The translations under genes and the position numbers were made by a program. The notes under the pieces were generated by a model, which saw nothing but the letters and a program-made list of their open reading frames with translations, did not search any database and was not told the origin of the DNA. A stretch of DNA of 64,000 bases, taken from assembly GCA_900552525.1 (NCBI GenBank), contig UNSK01000005.1:1-64000 (forward strand). The letters run 5' to 3'. Below, one piece after another: positions 1 through 8,515 of this stretch (the stretch's first letter is position 1; every line of letters starts with the position of its first letter). Origin of the DNA: Candidatus Gastranaerophilales bacterium (GTDB lineage Bacteria; Cyanobacteriota; Vampirovibrionia; Gastranaerophilales; Gastranaerophilaceae).

Positions 1-308
1 GTTCCTATTGGAGTCCAACCTTCACCTGTTGAGTAAGCAGAAAGGTCGATATCATCAGCTAAAACAAATTCACAATTTGAGCAGATTTTATAGTTATTGG
101 TCATTGTTGTGAGCTTAGCAAGTTCTTCTGCTGTTGAGATTGAATAAGTGCCACTTGTAAGTTTTGTGTTTATTGAATAATTCGCTGCATTGTCTTCCGC
201 TTGGTTTATCTTAAAGCCCGTTGTCATGCGATCGATTGCTTGATTTAAGCCTATGGTTGACGTTTTTAAGTCGGATTGAACTATTAAGCTGGATATATTT
301 TTAACACC
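1..308 (-). CDS. Flagellin-type N-terminal domain joined to a GLUG-like surface domain, partial
   Basis: On the minus strand the frame read from 308 downwards encodes a flagellin-like N-terminus (NISSLIVQSDLKTSTIGLNQ, then AIDRMTTGFKINQAEDNAAN), about 50 residues. It is followed by STAEELAKLTTM and FVLADDIDLSAYSTGEGWTP, which look like the GLUG/haemagglutinin-type beta-helix repeats of surface proteins. The 3' part lies outside the window. Known flagellins start almost at this point, but the frame has no ATG/GTG/TTG: a TGA sits just upstream. A Shine-Dalgarno-like GAGGTG (305-310) lies 8 nt before an ATA codon (294-296). Alternatively, one extra base in the A5 run (298-302) would join the frame to a 40-codon ORF starting at 418. 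The product would be exported by the flagellar apparatus. Family call is fairly sure; start and integrity are not. Confidence 0.6.
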
Positions 309-418
309 TCACTTAAAAAGCCCTGTAAATTAAGGTCTTTAGCCTCCTGTACAGCAGCAAGAGTTTCAGGGTAATGCATTAAACCTGATTTTCGTATAAA
401 GCTGCTCATTAAAAACAT
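298..418 (-). other. Short upstream ORF, possible frameshifted start of the flagellin gene
   Basis: An ATG at 418 (or 409) opens a frame reading SSFIRKSGLMHYPETLAA and then VQEAKDLNLQGFLSEVLK. It stops a few codons past the A5 run at 298-302. Adding one base there would continue it directly into NISSLIVQSDLK of the flagellin frame. This suggests either a frameshift mutation or sequencing error in a flagellin with an N-terminal extension, a slippage-controlled start, or a separate overlapping leader peptide. No Shine-Dalgarno is seen before either ATG. Confidence 0.35.
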
Positions 419-472
419 ATACTTATATAAATCGTTACATTACATAACAAAAGCCGCGGCTTATAATTTTAC

Positions 473-508
473 TTGCTTTTACCTTCCGTTTGAAGTTAAA
501 TATCTCCT
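473..508 (+). promoter_or_regulatory. trkA promoter, leaderless
   Basis: TTGCTT (473-478), a 17-nt spacer and TTAAAT (496-501) form a sigma70-like promoter. The ATG at 509 is 7 nt after the -10 box, where transcription would begin, and there is no Shine-Dalgarno, so the message is probably leaderless. A 12-bp palindrome AAGCCGCGGCTT (451-462) lies just upstream and could be an operator. Confidence 0.5.
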
Positions 509-1852
509 ATGAAGATAATTATTTTTGGTGCAAATGAACTTAGTTCAATGATAGCCTCTGAGTTATATACAGAAAACGACATTACTGTTATAGATGATGA
601 ACATAACAGAGTAGACGCATTTAATAAGCTGGATGTCGGGTTTGTACCGGGGAATGGTTCAAATATAGAGGTATTAAAACAAGCTTCGATTAAATCTGCG
701 GATGTATTTATTGCCTGTACAGCTTCTGACGAACTCAATATTGTTGCCTGTTTAACTGCCAAAAGAATAAGTACCGTTAAAACAATCTGCTTTGTTCGCA
801 AAGAAGAATACAAATATTCTCTCGGGCTTGCAAAGGATGCAGAATATAACTGTGATTTTTATATTGATAATGTAATCTGGCCGGAAGAACTATTAACTCA
901 GGAAATTTTTAGAATTATCACTGTTGCAAAAGCTTTGGATGTTGAACATTTTGCTGATGGCAGGGCACGTTTGCTTGAATATAGGATTGCAAAAAACTCT
1001 ATTCTTGTTAATCAGATGATTAAAAATTGCGAGTTTCCTAAAGATACTGTTATTGTCGGTATTACAAGAAATTGCGAATTATTTATACCTAATGGAGAAA
1101 CAATTTTGCATGAAGATGATAAAGTTATTTTTATGGGATTATCAAACTCGCTCGATATACTTGCCGGTAAATTTTTCCACGAAAAAGAGTTCGTAAAAAA
1201 TGTAACTATTATAGGCGGTGGTAATGTTGGTTTAAAACTTGCTAAAAATTTGGAAAATCTAAAGCTCAATTTAAAGATTGTAGAAAAAGATACAGCAAGA
1301 TGTGAGTATTTATCACAGGAACTTAATAACACATTAATTATTAATGGAGATGGAACTGATTTAGAACTCTTAAATGAAGAAGACATTGCTTCTTCTGATG
1401 TAGTCGTAAGTGTAACTAACAATGATGAAAAAAATCTTTTATGCTCGCTACTTGTTAAACATATGGGTGCAAGCAGAGTAATATCAAGAGTTTCCAAGAC
1501 TACAAACGTAGAATTATTTGAACGGGTTGGTATTGATATTGCAATTTCTTCCAGAACAGCTGCGCTTAATGAAATAAAAAATAATATAAAAGAAACAAAC
1601 ATTGGTATTCTGGCAACTGTAGAACAGGGAAAAGGAGAAGTACTGGTTATAGAAATCCCTGAAAATTACCAAACAAAAAAAATTATGGAATTAAAACTCC
1701 CTGTAAAAGCTATTGTAGGAGTTATTCAGCGCAGGAAGAGAATAATTATTCCAAACGGTGCAACACAAATAATGGGTGGTGATAATCTCATAATATTTAC
1801 AACAAGTGAAAATGCGCCAAATATAAAAGAATTTTTTGAGGAAATTGAATGA
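509..1852 (+). CDS. trkA: Trk system potassium uptake regulatory protein TrkA
   Basis: 447 residues, the usual length of a two-RCK TrkA. The protein is the cytoplasmic NAD-binding ring subunit that gates the TrkH potassium channel. Two Rossmann/RCK-N modules alternate with two RCK-C modules. The second nucleotide site is intact (IIGGGNVGLKLAKNLE near residue 235, acidic IVEKD at the next strand), whereas the first glycine motif is degenerate (FGANELSS near residue 6), so only the second half may bind dinucleotide. It overlaps trkH by 4 nt (ATGA), a translationally coupled pair. Start chosen at the ATG placed 7 nt after the -10 box. Confidence 0.93.
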   Translation: MKIIIFGANELSSMIASELYTENDITVIDDEHNRVDAFNKLDVGFVPGNGSNIEVLKQASIKSADVFIACTASDELNIVACLTAKRISTVKTICFVRKEEYKYSLGLAKDAEYNCDFYIDNVIWPEELLTQEIFRIITVAKALDVEHFADGRARLLEYRIAKNSILVNQMIKNCEFPKDTVIVGITRNCELFIPNGETILHEDDKVIFMGLSNSLDILAGKFFHEKEFVKNVTIIGGGNVGLKLAKNLENLKLNLKIVEKDTARCEYLSQELNNTLIINGDGTDLELLNEEDIASSDVVVSVTNNDEKNLLCSLLVKHMGASRVISRVSKTTNVELFERVGIDIAISSRTAALNEIKNNIKETNIGILATVEQGKGEVLVIEIPENYQTKKIMELKLPVKAIVGVIQRRKRIIIPNGATQIMGGDNLIIFTTSENAPNIKEFFEEIE

Positions 1853-3309
1853 GATTAAACTATCTGGCATACTCATTTAGTCTGACAATAATGTATTTTA
1901 GTTTTATGCTGATGCTGCCTGTATTAGTAGCGCTTTATTATCATGAAACCGGTGCTGTGCTGCCGTTTTTATTAACAGGAGCAGCTGCTCTTATGATATC
2001 AATAACAATAAAAAAGGTTATCAGCGGAATTGCCCAGATTAAATCAATAAATGATATAAAAAAATCTGAAGGGCTCTGTGTTGTTAGTTTTTCCTGGATT
2101 TTTGCTATCATTCTGGCTTCAATACCTTATTTATTTTTCGGAATAAGCCCAGTTGATGCTTTATTTGAAGCAACATCCGGAATTACGGCAACAGGTTCGA
2201 CAATACTTACACACTTCAACTATCCAAATACTGTTTTTTTCTGGCGCTCCTTTACACAATGGCTGGGCGGAATGGGAATTATCGTATTATTTATTGCAAT
2301 TCTGCCTCAATTTGCAATTGCCGGAAGACAAATGTTTTTTGCAGAAGCACCCGGGCCTACAGAAGATAAATTTACTCCAAGAATAAAGAATACGGCTGCT
2401 GCTCTATGGAAAGTTTATGCAGGATTAACTATAATTGAAATTGCTTTTCTGAAAATTAATGGAATGAGCGGTTTTGAAGCTGTTTGTAACTCATTATCTT
2501 CAATCTCTGGAGGAGGACTTTCTCCAAACAGCCAGAGTATGATTGGATGTTCTTATCCATTACTATGGATTACTGCATTTTTCATGTTTTTTGCAGGTGT
2601 AAGCTTCAATCTCCAATACAAAGCGTGGATTAAACTTAACCCGCTGGTTTTATTTAGAAATGAAGAATTCAGGACTTATTTCTCTGCAATTTTCTTAATT
2701 GGTATTTTGCTCAGTATTTCTTTATTCTTTAATATGCATTATGACCTTGCAGGAAGTATAACACATTCGTTTTTTAATGTTTCAACTCTGGTTTCGTCAA
2801 CAGGTTTCTGCAGTGTAGATTACACAAAATGGGATTACACAAGCAAGCTCCTTTTATTTGCAATAATGCTTTTTGGCAGCTGTGCAAGTTCGGCCGGAGG
2901 CGGATTAAAAGTTATGAGATGGCTTCTGGTCTTTAAAATTATAAAAACAGAGATGACTAAAATTCTACATCCCAAAGCTGTTTGTAATATCAAAACAGGA
3001 AGTTACTCTGTGCCTAAGGAAATTCTTGACCAGACTTTAATGTTTGTTGCTTTTTATTTTGTAATACTGGGAGTTTCCGCATTTTTAATAGCTGTTCTTG
3101 AACAAAATACTACTATTGGATTGACCGGAGCTGTCAGCGCAGTAGGAAACATAGGCCCGGGATTTGGTGCTATTGGCCCGCTAGGAAGTTTTGCTCCTCT
3201 GAATGCATTGACTAAATTAATACTAATTTTTGATATGCTTATTGGCAGACTAGAATTAATACCAATTCTTGTGTTATTCCAAAAAGATTTTTGGGTTTTA
3301 AAACGTTAA
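1849..3309 (+). CDS. trkH: Trk system potassium channel TrkH
   Basis: 486 residues of alternating hydrophobic helices, the length and pattern of TrkH/KtrB potassium-translocating subunits in the inner membrane. Selectivity-filter-like loops with the family's S/T-x-G signature are visible: ATSGITATGSTI near residue 110, SISGGGLSPNS near 222, VSSTGFCSVDY near 316 and SAVGNIGPGFG near 430. Start overlaps the trkA stop by 4 nt. The 3' end overlaps the convergent small secreted gene by 12 nt, so no terminator fits between them. Confidence 0.93.
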   Translation: MRLNYLAYSFSLTIMYFSFMLMLPVLVALYYHETGAVLPFLLTGAAALMISITIKKVISGIAQIKSINDIKKSEGLCVVSFSWIFAIILASIPYLFFGISPVDALFEATSGITATGSTILTHFNYPNTVFFWRSFTQWLGGMGIIVLFIAILPQFAIAGRQMFFAEAPGPTEDKFTPRIKNTAAALWKVYAGLTIIEIAFLKINGMSGFEAVCNSLSSISGGGLSPNSQSMIGCSYPLLWITAFFMFFAGVSFNLQYKAWIKLNPLVLFRNEEFRTYFSAIFLIGILLSISLFFNMHYDLAGSITHSFFNVSTLVSSTGFCSVDYTKWDYTSKLLLFAIMLFGSCASSAGGGLKVMRWLLVFKIIKTEMTKILHPKAVCNIKTGSYSVPKEILDQTLMFVAFYFVILGVSAFLIAVLEQNTTIGLTGAVSAVGNIGPGFGAIGPLGSFAPLNALTKLILIFDMLIGRLELIPILVLFQKDFWVLKR

Positions 3310-3630
3310 TTCCCTGCGGCTATAAATCGGGCCTTTATAAAGTTTATTATTGTATTCTATATTTACAGGTGCTATAGTCCTCTTTTCATTAGAAAACCGG
3401 ATTAAATTACCGCTAATATCATAAAAATAAAGAATTTTGGAAGGGGCAGGGTTGTTCAATGCATCCTTTGTAATAGGCTTGCCGTCTAAATCAAATGCCT
3501 CATATATCTCTCCATTTTTCGTACAAATTCCCAGCCTAAAACCATTTTCATCATATATTTTTGTTGAAGCTGCCAAAACCTGCACTCCGGAAATAAAAAA
3601 TAAACAAATTATTGCACAAAGTTTTTTCAT
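3298..3630 (-). CDS. Small secreted protein of unknown function
   Basis: 110 residues. A clear signal peptide is present: MKKL, then a hydrophobic run to about residue 20, with cleavage likely after VLAA. The mature part is short and polar (YDENGFRLGICTKNGEIYEA, later LYFYDISGNLIRFSNEKRT), with repeated DENG/DISGN turns suggesting small beta-strand repeats. I do not recognise the family. It is convergent with trkH and overlaps it by 12 nt. A TATAAT box (3637-3642) sits 6 nt upstream of the ATG, so the message may be leaderless. Confidence 0.65.
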   Translation of the reverse strand: MKKLCAIICLFFISGVQVLAASTKIYDENGFRLGICTKNGEIYEAFDLDGKPITKDALNNPAPSKILYFYDISGNLIRFSNEKRTIAPVNIEYNNKLYKGPIYSRRELTF

Positions 3631-3636
3631 ACTACA

Positions 3637-3642
3637 ATTATA
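3637..3642 (-). promoter_or_regulatory. -10 box of the small secreted protein gene
   Basis: Perfect TATAAT on the minus strand, 6 nt before the ATG at 3630 and without a Shine-Dalgarno between them. I see no good -35 box at 16-18 nt. The spacing predicts a leaderless transcript. Confidence 0.45.
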
Positions 3643-3700
3643 ACGTCATTCTTAGAAAAATGTTCTTTTTTATGCTACAATTTAACCAGAGGAAGAAAAT

Positions 3701-4300
3701 ATGTCTATAAGAAAAGTTGTCAGATATGGAGAAGACTCTTTGCGACAGCCGTCCAAAGAAGTTCATAAGGTTTCACAAAAAGTTAAAAATCTGGTTGCAG
3801 ATTTATTGGATACAATGTACGCTCAAAACGGTGTCGGGCTTGCTGCACCCCAGATTGGAGAGAACTACAGAGTATTTGTAATTGATGTTTCGACTGGCAA
3901 TGAGCCTTTAAATCCAATTGTATTTATTAACCCTAAAATTATAAAAAAATCAGGTGCTGTAATAAGCCACGAAGGCTGCCTTAGCTTTCCTGAAGCATTT
4001 ACTGATGTTAGAAGATATTCTGATGTTATGGTAAAAGCAATGGATAGGAATGGACGTTCTTTTGTTCTGGAAGCAAAAGATGGAAGCCTGCTTGCAAGAG
4101 CAATTCAGCATGAATTTGACCACCTTGACGGAATTCTTTTCATTGATCACGTTATAAACAGATTTGAAGCAGAAGAAGTTCTGAAAAAATTTAACCTGCC
4201 GCCAATTCAAATTGAAAAACTGCTTGATGAACCGGAATTAGAAGCAAAAATTGAAGAACTATTAAAACAAAAAGTTAAAAGTGAAGAAAAGAATGATTAG
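3701..4300 (+). CDS. def: Peptide deformylase
   Basis: 199 residues. Removes the N-formyl group from nascent proteins using a metal held by Cys and two His. All three family motifs are present: GVGLAAPQIG from residue 44, EGCLSF from residue 91 (metal-ligand Cys) and QHEFDHLDG with HEFDH at 137-141. The C-terminal roughly 30 residues form a charged helical extension beyond the minimal enzyme. The ATG follows AGAGGAAG at good spacing, with a TACAAT box upstream. fmt follows with an 8-nt overlap, the classical def-fmt pair. Confidence 0.96.
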   Translation: MSIRKVVRYGEDSLRQPSKEVHKVSQKVKNLVADLLDTMYAQNGVGLAAPQIGENYRVFVIDVSTGNEPLNPIVFINPKIIKKSGAVISHEGCLSFPEAFTDVRRYSDVMVKAMDRNGRSFVLEAKDGSLLARAIQHEFDHLDGILFIDHVINRFEAEEVLKKFNLPPIQIEKLLDEPELEAKIEELLKQKVKSEEKND

Positions 4301-5210
4301 TATTGTATTTTTTGGAACACCCGATATTGGTTTAAAGTCCCTGGAACATTTTTATAATTCTGATAAATTTGAAGTTCTTGCAGTTGTAACACAGCCCGAT
4401 AAACCATCAGGCAGAGGACATAAGCTTACGCAGAGCCCGATTAAACGCTTTGCGCTGGAGAAAGGTATTAAAGTATTTCAGCCAAAATCAATCAGAAAAG
4501 AACCGGAAATTATTGAAGCATTAAAAGAATTAAAACCTGATTTCTTTGTAACTTTTGCATTCGGTCAGATTCTTTCGCAAGAAGTTCTGGATATTCCTAA
4601 ATACGAAACAATAAACCTTCATGTTTCATTACTTCCAAAATACCGGGGAGCAAATCCTATACAACGTGCAATTATTAACGGGGATACCGAAACCGGAATA
4701 TGTACCATGATTACAGAATTAGGGCTTGATTGCGGCGACATTTGCATGAAGCTTCCTATTGAAATTTCTAAAAACATGAATTGTATAGAGCTGTTTGAAC
4801 TATGCGCTTCTAATTCTCCAGAGCTTTTAGAAAAGACTTTAACTGGAATTAAAGACGGCACATTGAAGCCGACTCCTCAATGCGAAGAAGGACTTTGTTT
4901 TGCAGACAAGCTTAAAAAAGAAGAATGCAAAATAGACTGGAATAAGTCTGCTGAGGAAATTCATAATTTAGTTCGCGGGGTTTACAAATGCCCTGGTGCG
5001 TTTTTCGAATTTAACGGCAAAATAATTAAGGTTTTGAATACTGAGCCGTTAAATGATGAAACAAACGGCAGCATTGGCGATTTTGTCAGGATTTCAAAGC
5101 TCGGAATTGACGTTAAAACAGGCAAAGGACTTTTACGTATTATAAAAATAAAACCTGAAGGTAAAGGCGAAATGCCGGCTTTTGACTGGTATAACGGACT
5201 TAAACACTAA
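4293..5210 (+). CDS. fmt: Methionyl-tRNA formyltransferase
   Basis: 305 residues from the chosen start. Transfers formyl from 10-formyl-tetrahydrofolate to Met-tRNA(fMet). Visible motifs are FFGTPDIG at the N-terminus, the folate/catalytic region INLHVSLLPKYRGANPIQRA near residue 107 and ELGLDCGDI near residue 140; the C-terminal OB-like domain begins near residue 205. A GTG at 4281 would add four residues, but the ATG at 4293 aligns better with the family start. It overlaps def by 8 nt, and its 3' end overlaps convergent dusB by 11 nt. Confidence 0.95.
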   Translation: MISIVFFGTPDIGLKSLEHFYNSDKFEVLAVVTQPDKPSGRGHKLTQSPIKRFALEKGIKVFQPKSIRKEPEIIEALKELKPDFFVTFAFGQILSQEVLDIPKYETINLHVSLLPKYRGANPIQRAIINGDTETGICTMITELGLDCGDICMKLPIEISKNMNCIELFELCASNSPELLEKTLTGIKDGTLKPTPQCEEGLCFADKLKKEECKIDWNKSAEEIHNLVRGVYKCPGAFFEFNGKIIKVLNTEPLNDETNGSIGDFVRISKLGIDVKTGKGLLRIIKIKPEGKGEMPAFDWYNGLKH

Positions 5211-6153
5211 CTAATATTTTATCGAGCCTTGAAAAAATCTCGTTCAGATTATCAATTAGAATAAGTTCTCCACGCAATCTTGATGCACCTTGAAAACCGT
5301 TTAAATAATACGGTATAAACTTTCTGCAGAATTTTACACCGACATTTTCTCCTCTAAACTCGACCTCTTTTTTTAGATGATGTTTTAGCGTTTCAATTTT
5401 TTCTTCTAATGTTGGAGGAGGCAAATATTCCCCCGCATTAATATATCTTTCAACTCTATAAAGTAAAGATGGATCACCCAGCGCACCACGCCCTATTGCA
5501 ATGCCGTCAGCTTCTGATTCTTCCAGACACTGAACAGCGGTTTCTATCGATACAACATCACCGTTTGCAAAAACTGGAATATCAACATTACGCTTAAGTT
5601 CTGCAATTTTTTTCCAATCAGCTTTGCCTCCATACATCTGCGAACGGGTACGACCATGAATTGTAATGAAATCAGCCCCTGCTTCCTGCATTTTTTGTCC
5701 GTATTCTACAAAATTTAATTCGTCAAATGTATATCCTAAACGGAATTTTACACTCAATGGAATTGAAATTTCAGCTTTAACTGTTCTTACAATTTCTTGA
5801 GCTAAATCAACATTACGCATCAATGCACATCCATCTGTGCCTTTTACAACTTTATTAACAGGACAGCCCATATTTATATCAATCATATCAGCATACTTCT
5901 GCAGATAATTTGCACATTCTGCAATCATTTTAGGCTTGTGACCGCTTAGCTGATATGAAATAGGAGAATGGTTTTCATCCCTTGCAACAATATCTGTATC
6001 CTTAACCTGCGTCAGAGCTTCTGAACTTATCATTTCTGTTGTTAACAAGCAAGTTTTTGAGTATTCTCTTACAAGAGAACGCAATACATAATCAGTTATT
6101 CCGGCCATTGGAGCAAGAGATACCCTGCTTGAAATTAAATCCCTAACTTGCAT
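5200..6153 (-). CDS. dusB: tRNA-dihydrouridine synthase, DusB type
   Basis: 317 residues. FMN enzyme reducing uridines to dihydrouridine in tRNA. TIM-barrel signatures are in order: SLAPMAGITDYVLRSL near residue 12, INMGCPVNKVVKG with the catalytic Cys near residue 97, ITIHGRTRSQMYGGKADW near 168, VFANGDV near 196 and GIAIGRGALGDP near 220. The C-terminal helical domain is present. The start overlaps the end of the upstream TPR gene by 11 nt, so the two are co-transcribed. DusB versus another Dus subfamily is assigned from overall pattern only. Confidence 0.9.
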   Translation of the reverse strand: MQVRDLISSRVSLAPMAGITDYVLRSLVREYSKTCLLTTEMISSEALTQVKDTDIVARDENHSPISYQLSGHKPKMIAECANYLQKYADMIDINMGCPVNKVVKGTDGCALMRNVDLAQEIVRTVKAEISIPLSVKFRLGYTFDELNFVEYGQKMQEAGADFITIHGRTRSQMYGGKADWKKIAELKRNVDIPVFANGDVVSIETAVQCLEESEADGIAIGRGALGDPSLLYRVERYINAGEYLPPPTLEEKIETLKHHLKKEVEFRGENVGVKFCRKFIPYYLNGFQGASRLRGELILIDNLNEIFSRLDKILVSV

Positions 6154-8269
6154 ATGGTCTCAATTCTTCCAACCTGCTTTTTGCGTATTTCAAATATTCA
6201 TCATCCGTTGAGTATGATGAAATAAACTTCTGATAATATTTGAATGCTTCTTTATAATTCGAAAGAGTGTCGTAATCTACAGCAAGCATATAATTAGCTA
6301 TAGGAAATTCGTTAGAATATTTCAAAACATTTAAGTAATCATTTATAGCAAGTTTTGGCTGCTTCTGCTCATCATAAATCAACCCTCTGTAATAATATGC
6401 ATAAGCGTTATTTGCTTCTTTTTTCAAAACTTCATTGAATTTTAGAAGCGCCGTTTGGTAATTATTCTTTTCATATAAATCTATGCCTTCGTTAAGAACA
6501 GTAAGTGAACCGTTTTGTACGACATAAGAAAGCAATTCTTTTGCATCTGATTGAGGGTTTAGCTGTAAAGCTTTTTTCAAATATGCCTCTGCAAGAGCCC
6601 AATTTTTTTGTTCTGAATACAAGTACCCTATATAATAAGGAGTTTCAGTATTATTGGGGTTCAATTTTTCTGCTCGTTTGTAATATTCTATAGCGCTGTT
6701 GTAATCCCCCATAGCCTGGTAAGATGCAGCAGCTCCAAGCATAGAATCTTCTGTTGCCGGATTTATTGCGAGGTATTGCTGTACAGCCATTTTATAATCT
6801 TTAGCTTCGTAGCTTGAAGATGCAGAGGCTAGCTTCGTAGAAGTTGAATCCTTTTGAACGTTCTGCAGCGTCTTCAAAACAAGATTATTTGCAGGGAATT
6901 TTTCTTTTGCTGTGTTTAAAACACTTACTGCATTATTATAATCATCTTTTGAGGCATAACATATTGCAAGGTTTACATACGCATCAACCTTAGAAGAATT
7001 TTTTGAAATTGATGATTTGTATGCAGAAATAGCTTCATCAATTTTATTTTCCTTGTGAAGTTTATATGCATAATCATACAATTCATCACTACTGCCGTTT
7101 TGAGATAGATATGCAATATATTCCGAAGGACTCATTGTGTCTTTCATTACCATAGCAATTTCATCTTTAGCAGCAGCATTCGAAGGGTCAATTGCCAGAA
7201 CTTTTTTATAAAGTCCCATTGCAGTCTTGCCATCTCCCATTTCTTTATAAACCTGCGCTTTATATAAAAGAGCCTGAGTATTATTAGGATAGAGCGTTAA
7301 TACAGAATCATAAGATTGAATTGCTTTCTGGTACTCTTTTCTCTGCTGGAATAAAGTACCGACATTTAATCTTGTTGTAACGTTAGACGGATTAAGCTGT
7401 TCAGCTTTTCCATAATAGCTTAATGCCGTTTCAAAATCTCCCTGAGCCTGTTTTATAGCTCCAATATTTGCATTGAGCTCCGCATCACTTGGAGTTTGAG
7501 CGAGTTTTTTCAAATAAATTCTTTCTAAAGCGTATAAAACTTCCTGATCGCCTTTAGAATTAGCAAGCGCCTCATTATACTGAACGACAGCTTCGTCATA
7601 TCGTCCAAGTTTATCAAGAGTTCTTGCATATTTCATTCTAAGTACGCCGTCATTCGGCTTTAAGTCAAGAGCAATTTTATAATAATCAGCAGAACGCGGC
7701 TCGTTGCCCAGAAGTTTTAGCAAATCTGCAATTTGCGCATTAGAGTCAGCAGCAAGTTTTTCACTCTGTGCAGCTCTAGAAAACTCATATGCAGCAGCAG
7801 AGAAATTACCTGCCGCGCGCAATTCTTCAGCTTCTTTATAACGGGAACCGGCGGTTGTATCAAAACTTATTACCTTTAAACACTGGTTTAAATTTTCTGC
7901 AGCTGAGGTTATCATGCCGGCAGAATTCTGAACAGCCTGTTCTTTATTCGGGTATATTTTTAGATAAAATATAGCACTTCTAAAATCATTAGCGGCTTTT
8001 TCGTAATTTTTATCCTGATTTGCATAATATGTAGCCCTTGCAAGATAAGCATTTATCAGCCCTATCCTCGCTGAATTATCCAGAAAATTAATTCTCAAAG
8101 CTTTTCTGAACTCAACAATAGATGAAGAGTACTGATTCTGCATCAAATAATTTTGAGCGGCTTCATAATGTTCTCCAAAAGCTCCAGCCGGAGCTGCAAA
8201 AACATTAGAACTGCCTATGATAGTACATAGTGCTAAACAACAAACTGTCCCTAAAAATTTTTTCTTCAT
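6143..8269 (-). CDS. Secreted tetratricopeptide-repeat protein
   Basis: 708 residues with a signal peptide (MKKKFLG, a hydrophobic core, then NVFAAPAG near residues 24-30). At least fifteen TPR-like units follow: YEKAANDFRSAIFYLKIYP, YNEALANSK, FETALSYYGKAEQLNPSNVT, YQKAIQSYDSVLTLYPNNTQ, YNSAIEYYKRAEKLNPNNTE and others, many with the N-P-x-[ND] turn typical of 34-residue repeats. It is probably a periplasmic or outer-membrane-associated scaffold. No catalytic domain is seen. It lies upstream of dusB and overlaps it by 11 nt. The specific partner cannot be inferred. Confidence 0.85.
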   Translation of the reverse strand: MKKKFLGTVCCLALCTIIGSSNVFAAPAGAFGEHYEAAQNYLMQNQYSSSIVEFRKALRINFLDNSARIGLINAYLARATYYANQDKNYEKAANDFRSAIFYLKIYPNKEQAVQNSAGMITSAAENLNQCLKVISFDTTAGSRYKEAEELRAAGNFSAAAYEFSRAAQSEKLAADSNAQIADLLKLLGNEPRSADYYKIALDLKPNDGVLRMKYARTLDKLGRYDEAVVQYNEALANSKGDQEVLYALERIYLKKLAQTPSDAELNANIGAIKQAQGDFETALSYYGKAEQLNPSNVTTRLNVGTLFQQRKEYQKAIQSYDSVLTLYPNNTQALLYKAQVYKEMGDGKTAMGLYKKVLAIDPSNAAAKDEIAMVMKDTMSPSEYIAYLSQNGSSDELYDYAYKLHKENKIDEAISAYKSSISKNSSKVDAYVNLAICYASKDDYNNAVSVLNTAKEKFPANNLVLKTLQNVQKDSTSTKLASASSSYEAKDYKMAVQQYLAINPATEDSMLGAAASYQAMGDYNSAIEYYKRAEKLNPNNTETPYYIGYLYSEQKNWALAEAYLKKALQLNPQSDAKELLSYVVQNGSLTVLNEGIDLYEKNNYQTALLKFNEVLKKEANNAYAYYYRGLIYDEQKQPKLAINDYLNVLKYSNEFPIANYMLAVDYDTLSNYKEAFKYYQKFISSYSTDDEYLKYAKSRLEELRPYAS

Positions 8270-8360
8270 AATAATATATTACTATAATAGTTTTCCAAAG
8301 TGAATAAGTGAATTCGGTATTCAAAACTTTTGTCAAATTGTAAATTTTTGTAAAATTTTC

Positions 8361-8378
8361 TTGACATGACATATCATG
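8361..8378 (+). promoter_or_regulatory. -35-like TTGACA and inverted repeat upstream of a candidate small RNA
   Basis: A perfect TTGACA (8361-8366) is followed by an inverted repeat CATGA-CATA-TCATG (8365-8378). The nearest -10-like TATAGT (8390-8395) is 23 nt away, too far for a simple sigma70 promoter, so an activator or another sigma would be needed. The stretch 8270-8515 holds no gene that I can support other than the candidate transcript downstream of this site. Confidence 0.25.
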
Positions 8379-8395
8379 ATTTTGAAATTTATAGT

Positions 8396-8485
8396 AGCAT
8401 GCCATGTATCAACTATCCCCAAATCTCCTCCCAAAATTATTAGAGAAAACTTACACTGACTCAAAATCTGAGTCAGTTTTTATTT
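8396..8485 (+). ncRNA. Candidate small RNA ending in an intrinsic terminator
   Basis: Between the TATAGT at 8390 and a strong terminator (8455-8485) there is room for a transcript of roughly 85 nt. No ORF with a ribosome-binding site fits it. A 45-codon ORF from 8404 has no homology I recognise and runs through the terminator. I recognise no RNA family here. Confidence 0.25.
8455..8485 (+). terminator. Intrinsic terminator
   Basis: Stem ACTGACTC (8455-8462) / GAGTCAGT (8470-8477), 7-nt loop, then TTTTATTTT. The T-tract is on the plus strand, although the only annotated neighbour, the RHH gene, is on the minus strand. It may also act bidirectionally. Confidence 0.6.
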
Positions 8486-8515
8486 TCTTAATATGCACCG
8501 GAGCAGACAAAGCAG

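Noticed and set aside
419-508. Sigma-28 promoter before the flagellin fragment
   Set aside because: TAAA and GCCG are present on the minus strand but 17 nt apart instead of about 15, and GATAA is missing.
1012-1602. 196-codon ORF on the minus strand inside trkA
   Set aside because: Ser/Thr-rich shadow of the well-supported trkA frame; no ribosome site and no recognisable domain. The other antisense ORFs inside clear genes were dismissed on the same ground.
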